Assembly (NCBI GenBank): GCA_947579605.1
Contig: OX388312.1
Span: forward strand, 7,812,001-7,876,000
DNA from: Athripsodes cinereus
Taxonomy: Eukaryota; Arthropoda; Insecta; Trichoptera; Leptoceridae
Reading direction: 5' to 3'
DNA length: 64,000 nt
Positions within the stretch are counted from its first letter, which is position 1. The number at the start of each line of letters is the position of its first letter. Under the pieces are notes generated by a model. It made no database searches. It had not been told where the DNA came from and saw only the letters and a program-made list of their open reading frames with translations. The translations under genes and the position numbers were made by a program. Below are positions 12,425 to 23,735 of this stretch, piece after piece.

Positions 12425-12794
12425 ATAAATTAAACTTTACTTAAGCTTTATTTTATTTTTTAATAATATTTTTATACACCTTCATAATAGAATAGCTTAC
12501 GATATTTAGAAAAATTGATTTAAAATACTCTGATGAATACCTATACTTAGCGAAAAAAGAGACGGTTGGAAACTTGACGATAAAGTCTTGGATTTTTGAT
12601 CGATATAAGTATCTTGGGTTCGACTCTTTATACTGTTGACTTACTCCTTTTTCACTTTTCAAACATATTGTTTACAGCAAAAGTCTTTTGGTTTATTCCA
12701 GATCTACGAATATCTTCTTCAAATATAATGAAAAAAAATAGTCTTATTTTTATCATGAAAAGAAGATGTGTATGTTCATTAGATGCAGTAGGTA

Positions 12795-12842
12795 CCTTTA
12801 GTGGTTACTCCATTTACGGGACATGCCATTATGCTAAAGATA
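12795..12842 (+). repeat. Family A fragment
   Basis: GGTTACTCCATTTACGGGACATGCC resembles the GGCTACCCCACTTGTGGGATATGCC core of family A. The copy is strongly diverged. Confidence 0.4.
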
Positions 12843-13309
12843 GATAGATAGAAGTATAAAACCCTTAATTTATATTGAAATATATTATAAGTAATGGAGA
12901 GTGTCAATTTTCTGACTATGAACAAACCAAAGGGTGTTTTAGTGCAAGAAGATACGAGTATCTTCCTAATGTCAAAACCGCAAACCAAAGACAAACGAAA
13001 ACACTTAACCAAATGGATGACCAACCACCAGGAGAGATAACCACACCGTCAAGATGACGGTCAGAACAAATAATAATAATAATACATACCTTCATAAGGA
13101 TATCTTAAGATTTACCATTTGACCACAAAGACCCTCGTTTTCAGAAAGAGACCTCGTTAATGAATTAAGGGATCATGTTTAAGTTGGTATCCAATTCTAC
13201 ATTTTATCTTGTTTATATGTAGAATAAAGAAACATTAGACAGCTACATTTTTGTGTTGAATCAATCGTGTAATTACAGAATATAGTATATAATATTACCT
13301 ATTTGTACC

Positions 13310-13420
13310 AAATTGTGGGGTAGTCAGTAGACTAACTGCATCTAATAAAGAGGCTGGGAGTTTTCTCTTTACCAATAAAAAAATAACACGTTGTAGATCG
13401 GTGGCATATCTGCTGGATTC
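13310..13420 (-). repeat. Family A fragment
   Basis: GTGGGGTAGTCAGTAGACTAA and a later GGTGGCA appear in the order seen in the minus-oriented copies at 29005 and 49300. Confidence 0.6.
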
Positions 13421-13914
13421 AGATGTTTTATATTTTATTCACGTTGTTAATCTTATTCGAATGCCTGCATTTTACAGGTAGCTCGAAAAACTTACCGAAA
13501 ATATTGATAGATCCATCCAGAATAATAAATTTATTTTTAAATTAATCAAAAACTAAGCAAAAATACAGTAAACGTGTAAATATGATGATATTGTAATATT
13601 ATTCTAAAAATGTCATACATAGTGAATAAGAAAGATAAAAATAATTTTGTGTTATTTGTCTTAAGATATCAGGAGAGCATAAAACATGAGGAGATTCGAG
13701 TGATGACAATGTCAGAGCAGAATAAGAAGTGATGTGCAGTGAAGGTTGAAGTTTAAAAGTATCAGCATTTATTCTTGTCTCAACTGTGAGGGAGAGACTG
13801 GTATGACCAGAGACGAACGAGAATTTTAGACAACTCAAACTAAGCGTATTTATTTAAAAGATATTCCTAACATTCATATTTTTTTTACTTTAAACTGCAT
13901 TGTAGAAAAAAGTC

Positions 13915-13995
13915 ATTACCATTCATACCATTTCCCACAAGTGAGATAGCCAGTGAATTAACTGCATGTAGTTAACATGCAAGTTATCCATTTCG
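13915..13995 (-). repeat. Family A fragment
   Basis: CCCACAAGTGAGATAGCCAG followed by AACTGCATGTA and AACATGCA matches the family core. Confidence 0.6.
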
Positions 13996-14009
13996 TGCTA
14001 ATAAAAGTA

Positions 14010-14095
14010 TTCGTTGGTAGCCTGGAGGTAGGGTCTGTGGTTCGATCCCAGAGGGTGGCAAACTCCCCTTTCACGACATAAGATTTTAGTTTTCT
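14010..14095 (+). mobile_element. tRNA-like SINE, partial copy
   Basis: TCGTTGGTAGCCTGGAGGTAG is followed by a B-box-like GGTTCGATCCC and CAAACTCCCCTTTCACGACA, as in the fuller copies at 25103-25283 (minus) and 55226-55408 (plus). About 20 bases between the two halves are missing. An (ATA)n run follows at 14096-14114. Confidence 0.75.
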
Positions 14096-14138
14096 ATAAT
14101 AATAATAATAATAAATTTAGCTTTGAAATTTTAATTAA

Positions 14139-14359
14139 TTGAACAGGAATCAAAATTACCATACTTTAAATTATTGTCCAGTATCGGAACTTGAAAACAA
14201 TGACACTAAACTCTACTGGGATCGACCAATTCAAACTGATCGAACTATTATAGCTAATCGACCAGATATTGTGTTGGTTGATCGCAGATGCCGTAAAACA
14301 TACATCATAGACATCACTATACCGCACGATGAAAATTTAAATAAAGCTGAGCAAGATAA
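14139..14359 (+). pseudogene. LINE-4 polymerase C-terminal domain, first part
   Basis: The frame encodes the conserved tail of a family of non-LTR polymerases: LYWDRPIQTDRTIIANRPDI, then VLVDRRCRKTYIIDITIPHD and ENLNKAEQD. It stops being homologous at codon GAT (14355-14357). The continuation, DKIIKYLDLAHEIKDMW, resumes in the same frame at GAT 16723-16725. Between them lies a 2.36 kb nested insertion. The 5' part of the element is missing, and an in-frame stop lies just upstream at 14136. Confidence 0.85.
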
Positions 14360-14626
14360 TAATAATAATAATAATATAATCTTTATTTCATATTTTAAAC
14401 ATACAATTACAATTCACATTTATCAAATCACATACAAAGACATATTCACAAAAACTGTGCAACCAACGAACGAAGCCCGTTAAGTCATTGAAATGACTTG
14501 TCAACAGGCTCCGCTCATCTCCACATCCAACTTATAACTAAAAAAAAAAAAAGTTAAATACAACTATATTACTCCTATAAATGCCCACAAATCCATTTAA
14601 CACTCACACTACAGCTATATGTACAT

Positions 14627-16638
14627 TAGGGTGTCCCTTATTTTTCAAAGTTTTAATTTTACAACGCATAGGCTCTTATTTTGTTCATTTGGTCCTAAAA
14701 CACTCAAAAACCAATTTTTATCTTATTCGGAACAGTGCAACCCGTGCCGACTTGCACGGAAACATCTTCATACAAGTTTCATACAAAAACTCACAGGGGC
14801 GGTGAGTGTCCGTTGTTACTGTCACTCAGTATCGGCTTTTTTGGTAATTATCGCGGATTTTTTATGTTTCAAAGATGTCAGTAGAACTAAGAAGTAATAT
14901 AAAAAGTAGAGTATCTTGGTTGGTGAAGATAAATAAATAGATGACAGGTGCAAAATTACAGTCCAATCGTCAAGTTTTCGCAGTTCCGTCTTTCGACATA
15001 CGCGATATTAAGTTGAATGTTATAGTGAAAGCAAAAATCTTGTCATTCGCGTGTGCATTACATTCTGGAAAAAGGCTAGAATACCTAATAGAGCTGTTAA
15101 TAATCGTGTTAAGAGGTCAGGGGATTTTTATATGGTCTGGAAAGAGCTGCCAAAAAATAGGAACAAGATTCAGGATTTTCATAGGCACCGTGAGGAGAAT
15201 TTCCACTTAAATTGGATAATTTACGCGATATTGTATTCGCTGATGCTCTCAAAAGACTAAAAATCAAAGAAGATAATAAATTATTGTAAAAGCAAAGAGA
15301 ACCAAGACGTACAGGATGCTTAGCGGGTGTTGAAAAAAAAAATGGCTGAAATTGAAAAAAGCGAGGCTGAAAAAACTAGCAAAAGAGAAAAAGAGATTAA
15401 AGCGTATGGTTTCAGAGAGCTTGTTGGCACTTGCTGCTTTATACAGCTTTGATATGCCTGAGAGAGCCTCTGGCATCCACATAATTTAAAAATCAGATCT
15501 ACTGGCGCAGTGCATCAAGCACGATGGATAACAAGAGCTATTTACTCTTCAAAAATATGTTTATTGCAGTCTTAGTTTGAAATGGGCGCTAAGGGCAAAG
15601 AAACTTTACTAGATATTTGTTTGTTTATTGTGGTAGTTCATGTAAAGTCCTTGCTTGAATGCTGTTTGGTGTTGAAAGCGCCGAATCAAGACTTGTGGTT
15701 TTTTTCAAACATTAAATGGTAACAAAAGAATTGACAAGCTGATTTCCAAAGCGACTTAAAACAAGTTCAGTCAACATTTTGTGATATTTGTCAAAAGAAA
15801 TAGCCATCCTTTCATAATTTTTATGATAAAATTGATGAGCAGACCAAAGGGACCACTGTAGAAAATTTACAAAAAAGAAAACTTTGGTGATTTCGGTAAG
15901 ATATATGAACAATCGAAGGAACAGATGCCTGGCTCTCTATATGTTAGGTAGTAATGCTCAATTTATTTAATATGTTATACCATGTTCTTTTTATGTATTC
16001 TACAAGTAGCCTTAATGTTTTCATAGGAAAAAATTGAGTATTTTTGTATCCGTCAAGACCAAAGATTTATTTTCACAACTAAAACTTTACAGCAATTTCC
16101 TTCCAGAAGGTGTATCTTTGTATAAAGAAATCGTGGCATTTGTGGAAACTTAAAAAAAGATATCTAGCTTAAAAAGAGTGAATAACACAGCTGAAAGAGC
16201 TGTTAAACTAATTCAAGGCTTTCATGATTTGAAAAACGCAGACGAAGAATAGAATCAGTTCTTATGACGTTATGTGCATGAACACAGAAAAATCTATCTA
16301 GACTGTAAAAAAGAGACTTTTTAGAGGATATATCGAAATTAATTAATATCAATTTTGTAACTTTTATTGATAATTTTAAGAAATGCTCCATGTTAATTTG
16401 TGTTTTCATCAATATTTAACTAACATAGTGGTATTAAGTGATGATCTACACTTAAATTTAAAAGACGCTTTAAGCAGCTTTTTTCGAAAACTTTGAGGCT
16501 CTGTCGGCACGGGTTCCAATCAACGTAGAAAGCTTAAATTCTGTATTTGGGTAAGTAGTAGGCTAATAAACACAATTAGAGGGTATGCGTTTCAATAACT
16601 GAAAAAAAATTTTTTTCGACCAAATAAGGGACACCCTA
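14627..16638 (+). mobile_element. hAT-like DNA transposon, 2012 bp, decayed
   Basis: Terminal inverted repeats TAGGGTGTCCCTTATTT are identical over 17 bp. They are flanked by the 8-bp direct repeat ATGTACAT at 14619-14626 and 16639-16646. The duplication fits the nTnnnnAn preference of the hAT superfamily. The interior carries remnants of a transposase on the plus strand. P-type elements also make 8-bp duplications, but the target pattern favours hAT. Confidence 0.85.
15051..16310 (+). pseudogene. hAT-like transposase remnant
   Basis: Coding-like segments appear in order on the plus strand but in changing frames. FWKKARIPNRAVNNRVKR lies near 15057-15115, followed by EDNKLL and a QREPRRTG-like stretch near 15268-15320 and HQARWITRAIYSL near 15515. 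LVLKAPNQDLWFFSNI lies near 15666-15712, SRPKGPL near 15840, and VNNTAERAVKLIQGFHDL plus RYVHEHRKIYLDCKKE near 16180-16310. From memory these resemble a group of uncharacterised arthropod transposase-like proteins. The assignment rests on that impression plus the termini. Multiple stops and frameshifts show it is dead. Open frames on the minus strand here are shadows. Confidence 0.65.
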
Positions 16639-16722
16639 ATGTACATATTTCTATTTTTTCTGAGCCAATTCTTAAATAATAATTTTAATTTTCCAATTTT
16701 GTCACACTTTTTTATGCAGAGT

Positions 16723-16947
16723 GATAAGATAATAAAATATCTTGATCTTGCTCATGAAATCAAAGATATGTGGAGAACACCAACCACAATCATCGTGCCT
16801 ATAGTGTTGTCTGTGAATGGTTTAATACCTAAGAGTCTGTCAAGCAATCTCAGAAAACTGGGAGTAGATGACAGGCTCAAATACAGCATGCAGAAGGCCG
16901 TACTTCTATCGTCCACCAGGATAGTAAGAAGTTTTTTGTCCCTGTAG
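16723..16947 (+). pseudogene. LINE-4 polymerase C-terminal domain, second part
   Basis: The sequence runs from DKIIKYLDLAHEIKDMW through IIVPIVLSVNGLIP to KAVLLSSTRIVRSFLSL and a stop at the usual end of this polymerase type. It joins 14139-14359 in frame once the nested insertion is set aside. It was likely intact here when the insertion occurred. Confidence 0.85.
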
Positions 16948-17163
16948 CTCTGTTAGTGATCTCCCATGATTGTACTATTTCATAGAACATCATGGAAGAA
17001 TCAACTCGAATAATGTTGGGGTTCTACATTTTGAATATAAATTTATTTTAATATTTTATGGTTTTTGTTATTAAATGTTATATTTAAATTTTATTGTTAA
17101 TCTTATATTGTGTTCAAAATGTAGAATCTTATATTGTTTTGTTAAATAAATGAGATATGAGAT
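16948..17163 (+). mobile_element. LINE-4 3' untranslated region
   Basis: About 210 bases of AT-rich sequence follow the stop, ending with AAATAAATGAGATATGAG at the start of an (ATA)n run. The repeated word ATGTAGAATCTTATATTG-like occurs within it. The end merges with the tail of the next, oppositely oriented element. Confidence 0.6.
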
Positions 17164-17256
17164 AATAATAATAATAAGAACACTTTATTGATCAGAAAAA
17201 AAATCATGAGCAATTGGCGAGCTTATTGCCTGGAGGCAATATCTTCCAGCTAACCA
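17164..17256 (-). mobile_element. Short retroposon with (ATT)n tail, copy 2
   Basis: It is identical to 2947-3034 except for one extra A in an A-run. It abuts the LINE-4 tail on the left and a SINE tail fragment on the right. Confidence 0.75.
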
Positions 17257-17265
17257 AGGTGTATA

Positions 17266-17345
17266 CTATGAAAGGTGTATAAGGTTGTATTTGGGTTTAT
17301 AACAAAATCCAGATAAGTAAATCTTTTTTAAAAAACAAAAAAGTT
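17266..17345 (+). repeat. SINE 3' part
   Basis: GAAAGGTGTATAAGGTTGTA then TTTGGGTTTATAACAAAA and CCAGATA match the 3' half of the tRNA-like SINE. The tRNA-like head is missing. Confidence 0.7.
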
Positions 17346-17349
17346 AAAC

Positions 17350-17405
17350 ATTCAGGATGCGTGGCACACGTCGACGCTGAAATGAAGATGTTAAATGTCT
17401 TAAAT
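17350..17405 (-). repeat. Family A fragment
   Basis: AGGATGCGTGGCACACGTCG and GCTGAAATGAAGATGTTAAA correspond to the far end of the family A unit, as in 49405-49440. Confidence 0.5.
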
Positions 17406-17639
17406 GTGATGTTTTATGAATACCCTCGAAAAGTTACAGGAAAGAGTGGGAGGCATATTTCTTACCGAAGACTCCACGGGATTTGTTTATCTCTAGAAAA
17501 TATACAGAAACAGTTTCAATATATTTAGTTACATGTTCGACTGGGTACCTAAATATTGGTCACCGTATTTTATAAATAAGGATTATATCAAACTTTAAAA
17601 AAATCTGTGGTAGTCAAATATAGTTATAATATGTATTCA

Positions 17640-17695
17640 TAAGAGGTCCGGAGTTCAAATTCCGTTACCCACCTACTTTTCCATGACACAATCAT
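17640..17695 (+). repeat. Degenerate tRNA-like SINE remnant
   Basis: GAGTTCAAATTCCGTTACCC looks like a worn B box, followed by CTTTTCCATGACACAA, which matches the CCTTTCACGACACAA of the SINE body. Confidence 0.4.
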
Positions 17696-17784
17696 AGCCT
17701 TTTTCTGTTTTTTGATACAACAATTTTTTTATATATATATATCTTTATCTATGGTGAAAAGTGTTATGAAATTATGATGAGAAA

Positions 17785-17915
17785 CAGCTGGTGAAATGGA
17801 GCCACGACATAAAGAGGGTAAGTGGATCCAGGTGAAAGGCATTGACAGAGGATTAATTTAAGTGGAGTGCTCATGAAGAAGTCTACATCCATTAGTGAAT
17901 GGACATGAGAGGAAA
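17785..17915 (+). pseudogene. C-terminal fragment of a non-LTR polymerase (LINE-7)
   Basis: One frame reads RWSHDIKRVSGSR, a stop, KALTED, a stop, FKWSAHEEVYIH. This is the pattern of the extreme C-terminus of RTE-type polymerases (R/W-rich, D-I, then W...EA-Y-hydrophobic). Stops show decay. Confidence 0.5.
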
Positions 17916-18614
17916 AAAGAATAAAGTTAATTATAAAACCATTGCCCCAGAACAGATTTAGTCTAGTGAATATATTCCATAATGTTGTTCTTATGTTTTA
18001 ATTGTATAATAATAAATAAACATGTAATAGAAAAAATTAAATACTTATTGAAATTTACAATATCTAAATATGAAAAGTTATTTTTATGTATTAAAAAGAG
18101 CTTTACTCCAACTCTGATCCACACCCGCGATTTATTCAAACTTCCACATGCAGTAGTTGTATTGTGTTTATCATTTTCAGTAAATAAACGAGAAGTTTAT
18201 GTTTTAAAACACACGTCCTCACAAAACTCTGTATTATAACATAAGAAAACACATTTAGTTCACTTTTGTGCCGTGAAATGATACAGTACCCACTATAAAA
18301 ATGAATTATGTGAAACATTTTTCCAAAAAATATCATTATGTCAAATCTTCAAGAGAAGTACCTACATAGGTACGACAGAGAATTGTATTTTACAATCACG
18401 TATTGTTTGAGGTTACCAACCCGTTTTCATCACATTTAGGACCTTTCAGTACTTACATGAAATGACTTTATAAAATATCGTCTATATTAATATTATTCCA
18501 TAGTATCATATATTATGACAAATTTGTTGGATGATTAATGATCTTTAAGTACATTACCTACTGCTCGTTTGTATGTATTTTGAATGTCTAACGATATCCT
18601 TAATTTGATTACTA

Positions 18615-18685
18615 CTATTCCTTTACTACTATGCCATCACGACATCTCACTTAAGTGGGGTAGCCAGCTAGTGACCAGCTTATAA
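18615..18685 (-). repeat. Family A fragment
   Basis: TACTACTATGCCATCACGAC followed by AAGTGGGGTAGCCAGC matches the tail-proximal core, including a short (CTA) run. Confidence 0.65.
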
Positions 18686-19216
18686 ATAATATTATGGTAG
18701 AAGATAAAAAGTTTTCTATTTAACTTACTGATTATTCAGAGAATTATCTTATAAACTGCAGGGACATTCTATCAGAAAAAAAAACGATGAGAAATTCGAA
18801 TTTTTAACCTCCTTAAATTTTGTCTCTACCTCTTTTCCGCAATCTGATGTTCACTAAAATTCAATATTATCTGTTGAACGGTAAGACAAAACTTAAAATA
18901 GATATCTTTCAATAAGAAGATAGTGAAAAACTTATGAAACCTTCTAATTAAACTCTCAATAATAGTGGCGATGTAGCCATCAACCTATTCTTTTAGACTA
19001 GAAATTCAACGAGAAAATTGATAATGAAGCCAATTTGATTATAGGACCAAAATAATTTCATATCAGTCAGTCTAAAGCGAACGTGAACCATCGCAACTTC
19101 TCCCACGCTGTAGATGAATTCAAAAAATATGTAACTGATGACTTTTTGACAATTATGGTCATTTTGTGTGTACAATTATTTTCTAAACGTGAATGACATT
19201 TGGTTTTTTATTGCAG

Positions 19217-19273
19217 GAGTGATTTAATGGCTGTGTCAACTATAAAGAATGTCAAATATTTCAGCATCAGTAG
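19217..19273 (+). CDS. Candidate internal or first coding exon (19 codons)
   Basis: The 57-bp interval is preceded by a good branch and acceptor region, with CTAAACGTGAATGAC, then a T-rich tract and TTGCAG at 19211-19216. It is followed by a strong donor, TAG|GTAAGAT, at 19274. Between them one frame is fully open: SDLMAVSTIKNVKYFSIS with a split codon ending AG. An ATG in fair context lies at 19228. The exon ends after two bases of a codon, and two downstream candidate last exons (26524-26638 and 32041-32212) both begin by supplying one base. Such a configuration can arise by chance in 64 kb, so this is tentative. Confidence 0.35.
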
Positions 19274-19625
19274 GTAAGATACAATTAGCAAATTAATTTT
19301 ATGGAGCAAAACAACATCATTATTACAGCATTACATTTTATTTTTGTTATAATTATGTACAATCAAAAATATCATACAGTGTTATTTTTAAATCATACTC
19401 CCCCAAAAAATAAGGACTACATCACTAATCTACACATTGTAGTTTGTAGCTTGACTCAGATCGCTAATAAGTAGTCTATTTGACTACACAGAGTTACTCC
19501 CTTGTCTTCACCAAGCACTAGTAGGGTATTTTATTAAAATATCAATTTCATTCACCACGAATAACAGACTAAGGATTATAATTATTGATATAAGTATCTA
19601 TCTATCTATAGCACAAAAGTACTAC

Positions 19626-19678
19626 GCTAACCTCACAACCATTTTAATGAAATTTATTAAAATGGTTGTGAGGTTAGC
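19626..19678. repeat. Perfect hairpin, 23-bp arms
   Basis: GCTAACCTCACAACCATTTT begins the left arm, a 7-base loop GAAATTT follows, and the right arm is its exact inverse. Confidence 0.9.
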
Positions 19679-19679
19679 A

Positions 19680-21430
19680 TTTAATGCTGCAACTACAAAG
19701 GCTATACGGCATCTTTCGCAATCTCGAAATTTCTACTACCTTTTATAGAAAATTTTTGTACAATTGATGACTTGTCTCTTCAATTTATTCGCATTTTTAA
19801 TTTGATTGAGTCGATGCAACATGGTTGAAAATTCTCTGATTTGTGTTATTCCAAATAATATCTAAAACATGTTGCTTTATTGAAATGTAAGAATCTTTGT
19901 CATTTATTGAAGAATATAAGGATGAAAATAAAAAAATACAGGGAAACATTTAATTTATTATCTACCGTTAAACCAATTTTTTTTTTCAGGATACAAATGC
20001 ACTGACAGCTCTTGAATCCCTACTTCTAAGTTTAAACTTTTTTAAAACTATATTTTTTTTACCTTGACTAATACAAACTCAATTCTTTTCATTACTTGGA
20101 CAATAATTATTGACAGATTTTTTTCTTCTAAAGGTAGGAATTTCAGGGAATATGTCTTCTGGTAGAAAAACAATTTTACTGTAGGATATACAATATTCGA
20201 TGACTTAAAAAAAGTAAAAAGATTATTCGTTCTTCTAAAAACTTGTCAAGTTAACATAACACAAATAGGGACAATTCAAAGTTACGTGGTATCTCAAACC
20301 AGCCAAAATATAAAAGAATAGAAATATAGTATTATTATTTATGCGATCCGCAGATAATATTTCATATTCATTAAAAATAATTCGTTTACAAAAATGTAAT
20401 TGTATATCTTCAACTATATACTAATGAAAAAATACGCTTCAAATAATCATAATAATATATCCACGAGAAGATAAAAAAATGTTTTCTTTAAAGATATCTT
20501 TATTCTTAGCATTTGAAAACAATAATATAATGTTGATAACGGCAGATTAAATTCACATTCCTCTTTGATCTGTCTCAGTTTGAAAAAAGAATATTGTCAT
20601 TGTTTATTTATAAGCTTTCAATGATAATAAGAATAATAATAATAATCATCTAATATAATCAAGAAGCTAACGATAGAATGTACATAATACATAATAATAT
20701 TATTTGTAAAATTTTCTGACATCGAGTTCTTTAAACTTCGACCTTTTCGAAGAGGTTTATTTTATAGGTATTATTAGTTAACGTTTATGTATGTACAACA
20801 ACAGCTGAGAATAGTGAAAGATAGAGAGAGAAGGACGTTATGCTGGAAAGAGACGTAAATTGTAGGCAAAAGGATGGGTATAATATGAACACAGTTGTAG
20901 TAAAATATGGCTTTTGGAATGTTAAGGGACATAGACTGTGAAATGATAAGGACTTGTACAATTCACTCAATATACTTATAGTTACGTAGTATATTGTTAG
21001 TTTTATGTTTCGCTTTTATTCATCATTTATCAACATATCGGAATAACGTTTTCAGCCTGTCAAGTAGAAGTCTTCTACTGTAGATATTTAATAATACTCT
21101 TCAAATTTATATATGATAATGTCAAACATTTGAACCATTTACAAGAATATTTTATAATTTTAATATATTTTTTTAATTTTAACACTTAAACTTATAACGT
21201 TTTCGAGCGACTATAGTTAGGTATACTCAGCATCTAACCGCTGAAGTTTAAAAAGTAAAAAAAAGCTCATATTTCAACGGTTTTGGCATTTTTATTTTCC
21301 AAGTTAATTAATTAATACAGTGAAATTTTTGCTTCCCAGTACACGTAATTAATATACAAATGTCGTTTTATGAAGCTACACCCGAATAATGGCATAAAAA
21401 GTGTTTATTTCACTGAAAATGTGGCAATAA
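19680..21430. other. AT-rich stretch, nothing supported
   Basis: Only (AAT)n runs and chance frames were seen. No element ends were recognised. Confidence 0.45.
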
Positions 21431-21434
21431 AATA

Positions 21435-21630
21435 TCTTTTTCTACAAGTTTTTCAGTGTCCTGTATCACGCATATAAGACATTTTACATCTTACATATAT
21501 TCAGTGATGAGGTAACCTATCACTAATCTTGAATTTCTAATTTTTTGGCATGAAAAAGACGACTACATGTTCATTTGATATAATTCGTTTATAAGCTATC
21601 CCACTAGTGGGATCAATTGTCATTTAAATA
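21435..21630 (+). repeat. Family A dispersed repeat
   Basis: TTTTTCAGTGTCCTG, GACATTTTACATCTTACA, ATTCAGTGATGAGGT, ACATGTTCATT and AAGCTATCCCACTAGTGGGA occur in the family order. Confidence 0.65.
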
Positions 21631-22027
21631 TAAATATAATCTTCAAATATCATGAAATTACTTAGTAATTAGGTCAATGATATATTATGCTTGTGAAATA
21701 TTAACAAAAAAAAACACAAAATCATTCAGTTGATAATAATATAACTTGGAAATCTTTTGTACAAATTGACTGGTCTATATTATGATGAGCGATATTGGAA
21801 CATAGCACAATACAATAATATTATCTGTTATTGTTTTGATAAGTGATAGGATTCATAGACATTATGATTATGAACAAGGGTTTTTGATCTAACAAGAATA
21901 TAATAGATTTTCCATTGTTCCTCTTGTTATCTTAATATCGGTTTGTGGGCAGTTAATATTTGATTTTACGAAAATCTCTTCTATGTAAAAGTGCCTTGTC
22001 AGTTACACGCGGCATTTGCAATCACTC

Positions 22028-22498
22028 TGTCAAAGTCTTTATTTTATTTTATAAATATTAAAAGCACAAAACAGACAATTACTACATATATAAAGTTAGA
22101 AAAAAGGTTAATCTTTCAGTGATCAGCTATCATCCAATACCATGTGCCACAATTAATTTAAAAAATATAAGTACCTAACATTCCGGTCATCTCAACATGC
22201 CTACATATACATAGTCTCGCTCGCTCACTCAATCATCACACTAGCACAAAAACACAAATCAATAATAATAATAAATATAAAATATCAAGGGGAAAGGAAA
22301 AAAAAGGGGGGGGGGATTACTGCGTACCTGCTGAACTTGTGTCTTCTTGAACTTGTGTCACCTAGAATGTTTCCTCAATGCGTCTTGTCAATCCCTTATT
22401 TTTGTTGTAAACGGTGTCTTATATTATGTAGCAATTATTTGTAAAATTTGGTTGTTTTCTTATAATTTGAAAAGAAACATAACCAAAGTTTTTTAATT
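22028..22498. other. Possible old retroposon tail and a G-run
   Basis: AAAGTCTTTATTTTATTTTA at 22036 looks like the inverted 3' end of a non-LTR element. A purine stretch with GGGGGGGGG at 22307-22315 is unusual in this AT-rich window. No gene is visible. Confidence 0.3.
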
Positions 22499-22560
22499 TG
22501 CTGTGAAAGGTGTATATGGTTGTATTTAGGTTTATAACAACAACAAAAAAAAACAATAAA
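22499..22560 (+). repeat. SINE tail fragment
   Basis: GCTGTGAAAGGTGTATATGG followed by TTGTATTTAGGTTTATAACAA matches the 3' part of the tRNA-like SINE. Confidence 0.6.
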
Positions 22561-23010
22561 GTTTTTAAGCAAAGACGTATGATGATTTTTAAAACAAATT
22601 CATTCGCCTTTTTAAAGACGAATTTGGGAACATGCTTAACCCAAGTAGGTACACCCTGAATACACTCATACTAAGATAAAGCTTGTATTGTAAACTGAAA
22701 GCAAGATAGCGACGTTCGAACCACGAGCCATTCGCATGAATGTTTGAAATTCGCATTGGGCGAAATAATTTTTTTACTAGACTTTCAGTGCATTTTCAAA
22801 TCAAAACATAATGAAACTGATTTACGCTGTACTCAATGGTATAGTTGTAGATGTACGAAAATTTCAGAAATGTGTAGCTTTCATGTATTGCCTTGTTGCT
22901 ATCTAATTCACTTTATACCAGAATTCTCTTCGTCTTTTTTCTACGACGCGTGAAATATTGCAAAAATGCTTTTTCTACGACGATGCATAGGTTTATTTAA
23001 TTAAATTGAT

Positions 23011-23735
23011 TAGCTTGTTTTGGAAATGAAAATCAGCAGAACAAAGACTGAGTACATGCCATGTTACTTTTCTGGGCAACGACCAACTGAGCCACACATT
23101 ATGCATGTTCAGAATGAGCCAGTGCCTACAGTCGAATCTTTCAGATACCTCGGCACAATATTGTCCGCAAAGGGTGGTATTGACGATGACATTGCACAGC
23201 GCTCAAAGCTTGGATGGATGAAATGGAGATCTGTTTCTGGTGTACTGTGTGACAAGAAAATGCCAATAAAAATCAAGGGTCAGGTGTACAAAACTGTGGT
23301 CAGACCAACCATGACTTATTCTTCTGAATGTTGGGCCCTAAAACATAATCACGCCCAGACACTACACACCAATGAAATGAAAATGCTCAGATGGGCTGGT
23401 GGTGTAACAAGGATGGATAGGGTGAGAAATGTCCATATCCGTGGTAGTTTCAAAGTCGCTCCCATCGGTGAAAAAATAACCGAAAACCGATTAAGATGGT
23501 ACGGGCACATCTTGAGACTACCACAGGATAATATGATTAAAAAGACGATGGACGTGGAAGTAGGACCCAGAAGACCAGGCAGACCAGTGACCACCTGGAT
23601 GTCCACAATTGCCAGGGATATGAAGGAGGCAAAGTTGCGCGCGGAGGATGCAGGGGACCGCAAAACTTGGAAGATGAGGACTAGGAGAGCCGACCCCAAG
23701 TAAATGGGATAAAGGCGAGGGCGAAGAAGAAGACT
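23011..23735 (+). mobile_element. LINE-2 copy a, 5'-truncated, (GAA)n tail
   Basis: The polymerase C-terminal frame is followed by a very short 3' region and GGGCGAAGAAGAAGA. A second, shorter copy in the opposite orientation with a clear target duplication is at 28428-28660. No target duplication could be fixed for this copy. Confidence 0.85.
23020..23703 (+). pseudogene. LINE-2 polymerase C-terminal part (about 227 residues open)
   Basis: The frame begins downstream of the catalytic YADD box with LNxSKTEYM-like sequence (KISRTKTEYMPCYF). It continues with SFRYLGTILSAKGGIDDDIA, VYKTVVRPTMTYSSECWAL, NRLRWYGHILRLP and GPRRPGRPVTTWMSTI, ending RKTWKMRTRRADPK. This is the usual end of RTE-clade non-LTR polymerases. 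The apparent start at 23020 is TTG in the truncated interior. Frame intactness suggests modest age. Confidence 0.9.

Larger units (their letters stand above)
14360..16722 (-). mobile_element. Small retroposon with (ATT)n tail inserted in LINE-4, itself split by hAT
   Basis: Reading on the minus strand, the element ends with AAATAAAGATTAT and (ATT)n at 14360-14376. It is flanked by short direct repeats, at least GATAA at 14355-14359 and 16723-16727. The repeat cannot be bounded exactly because it merges with the tail. Removing the hAT element and one 8-bp duplication leaves about 343 bp. Its insertion point leaves the LINE-4 reading frame in register on both sides. Confidence 0.75.

Noticed and set aside
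15264..16412. Minus-strand open frames inside the hAT-like element
   Set aside because: They are antisense to the decayed transposase segments and lack independent support.
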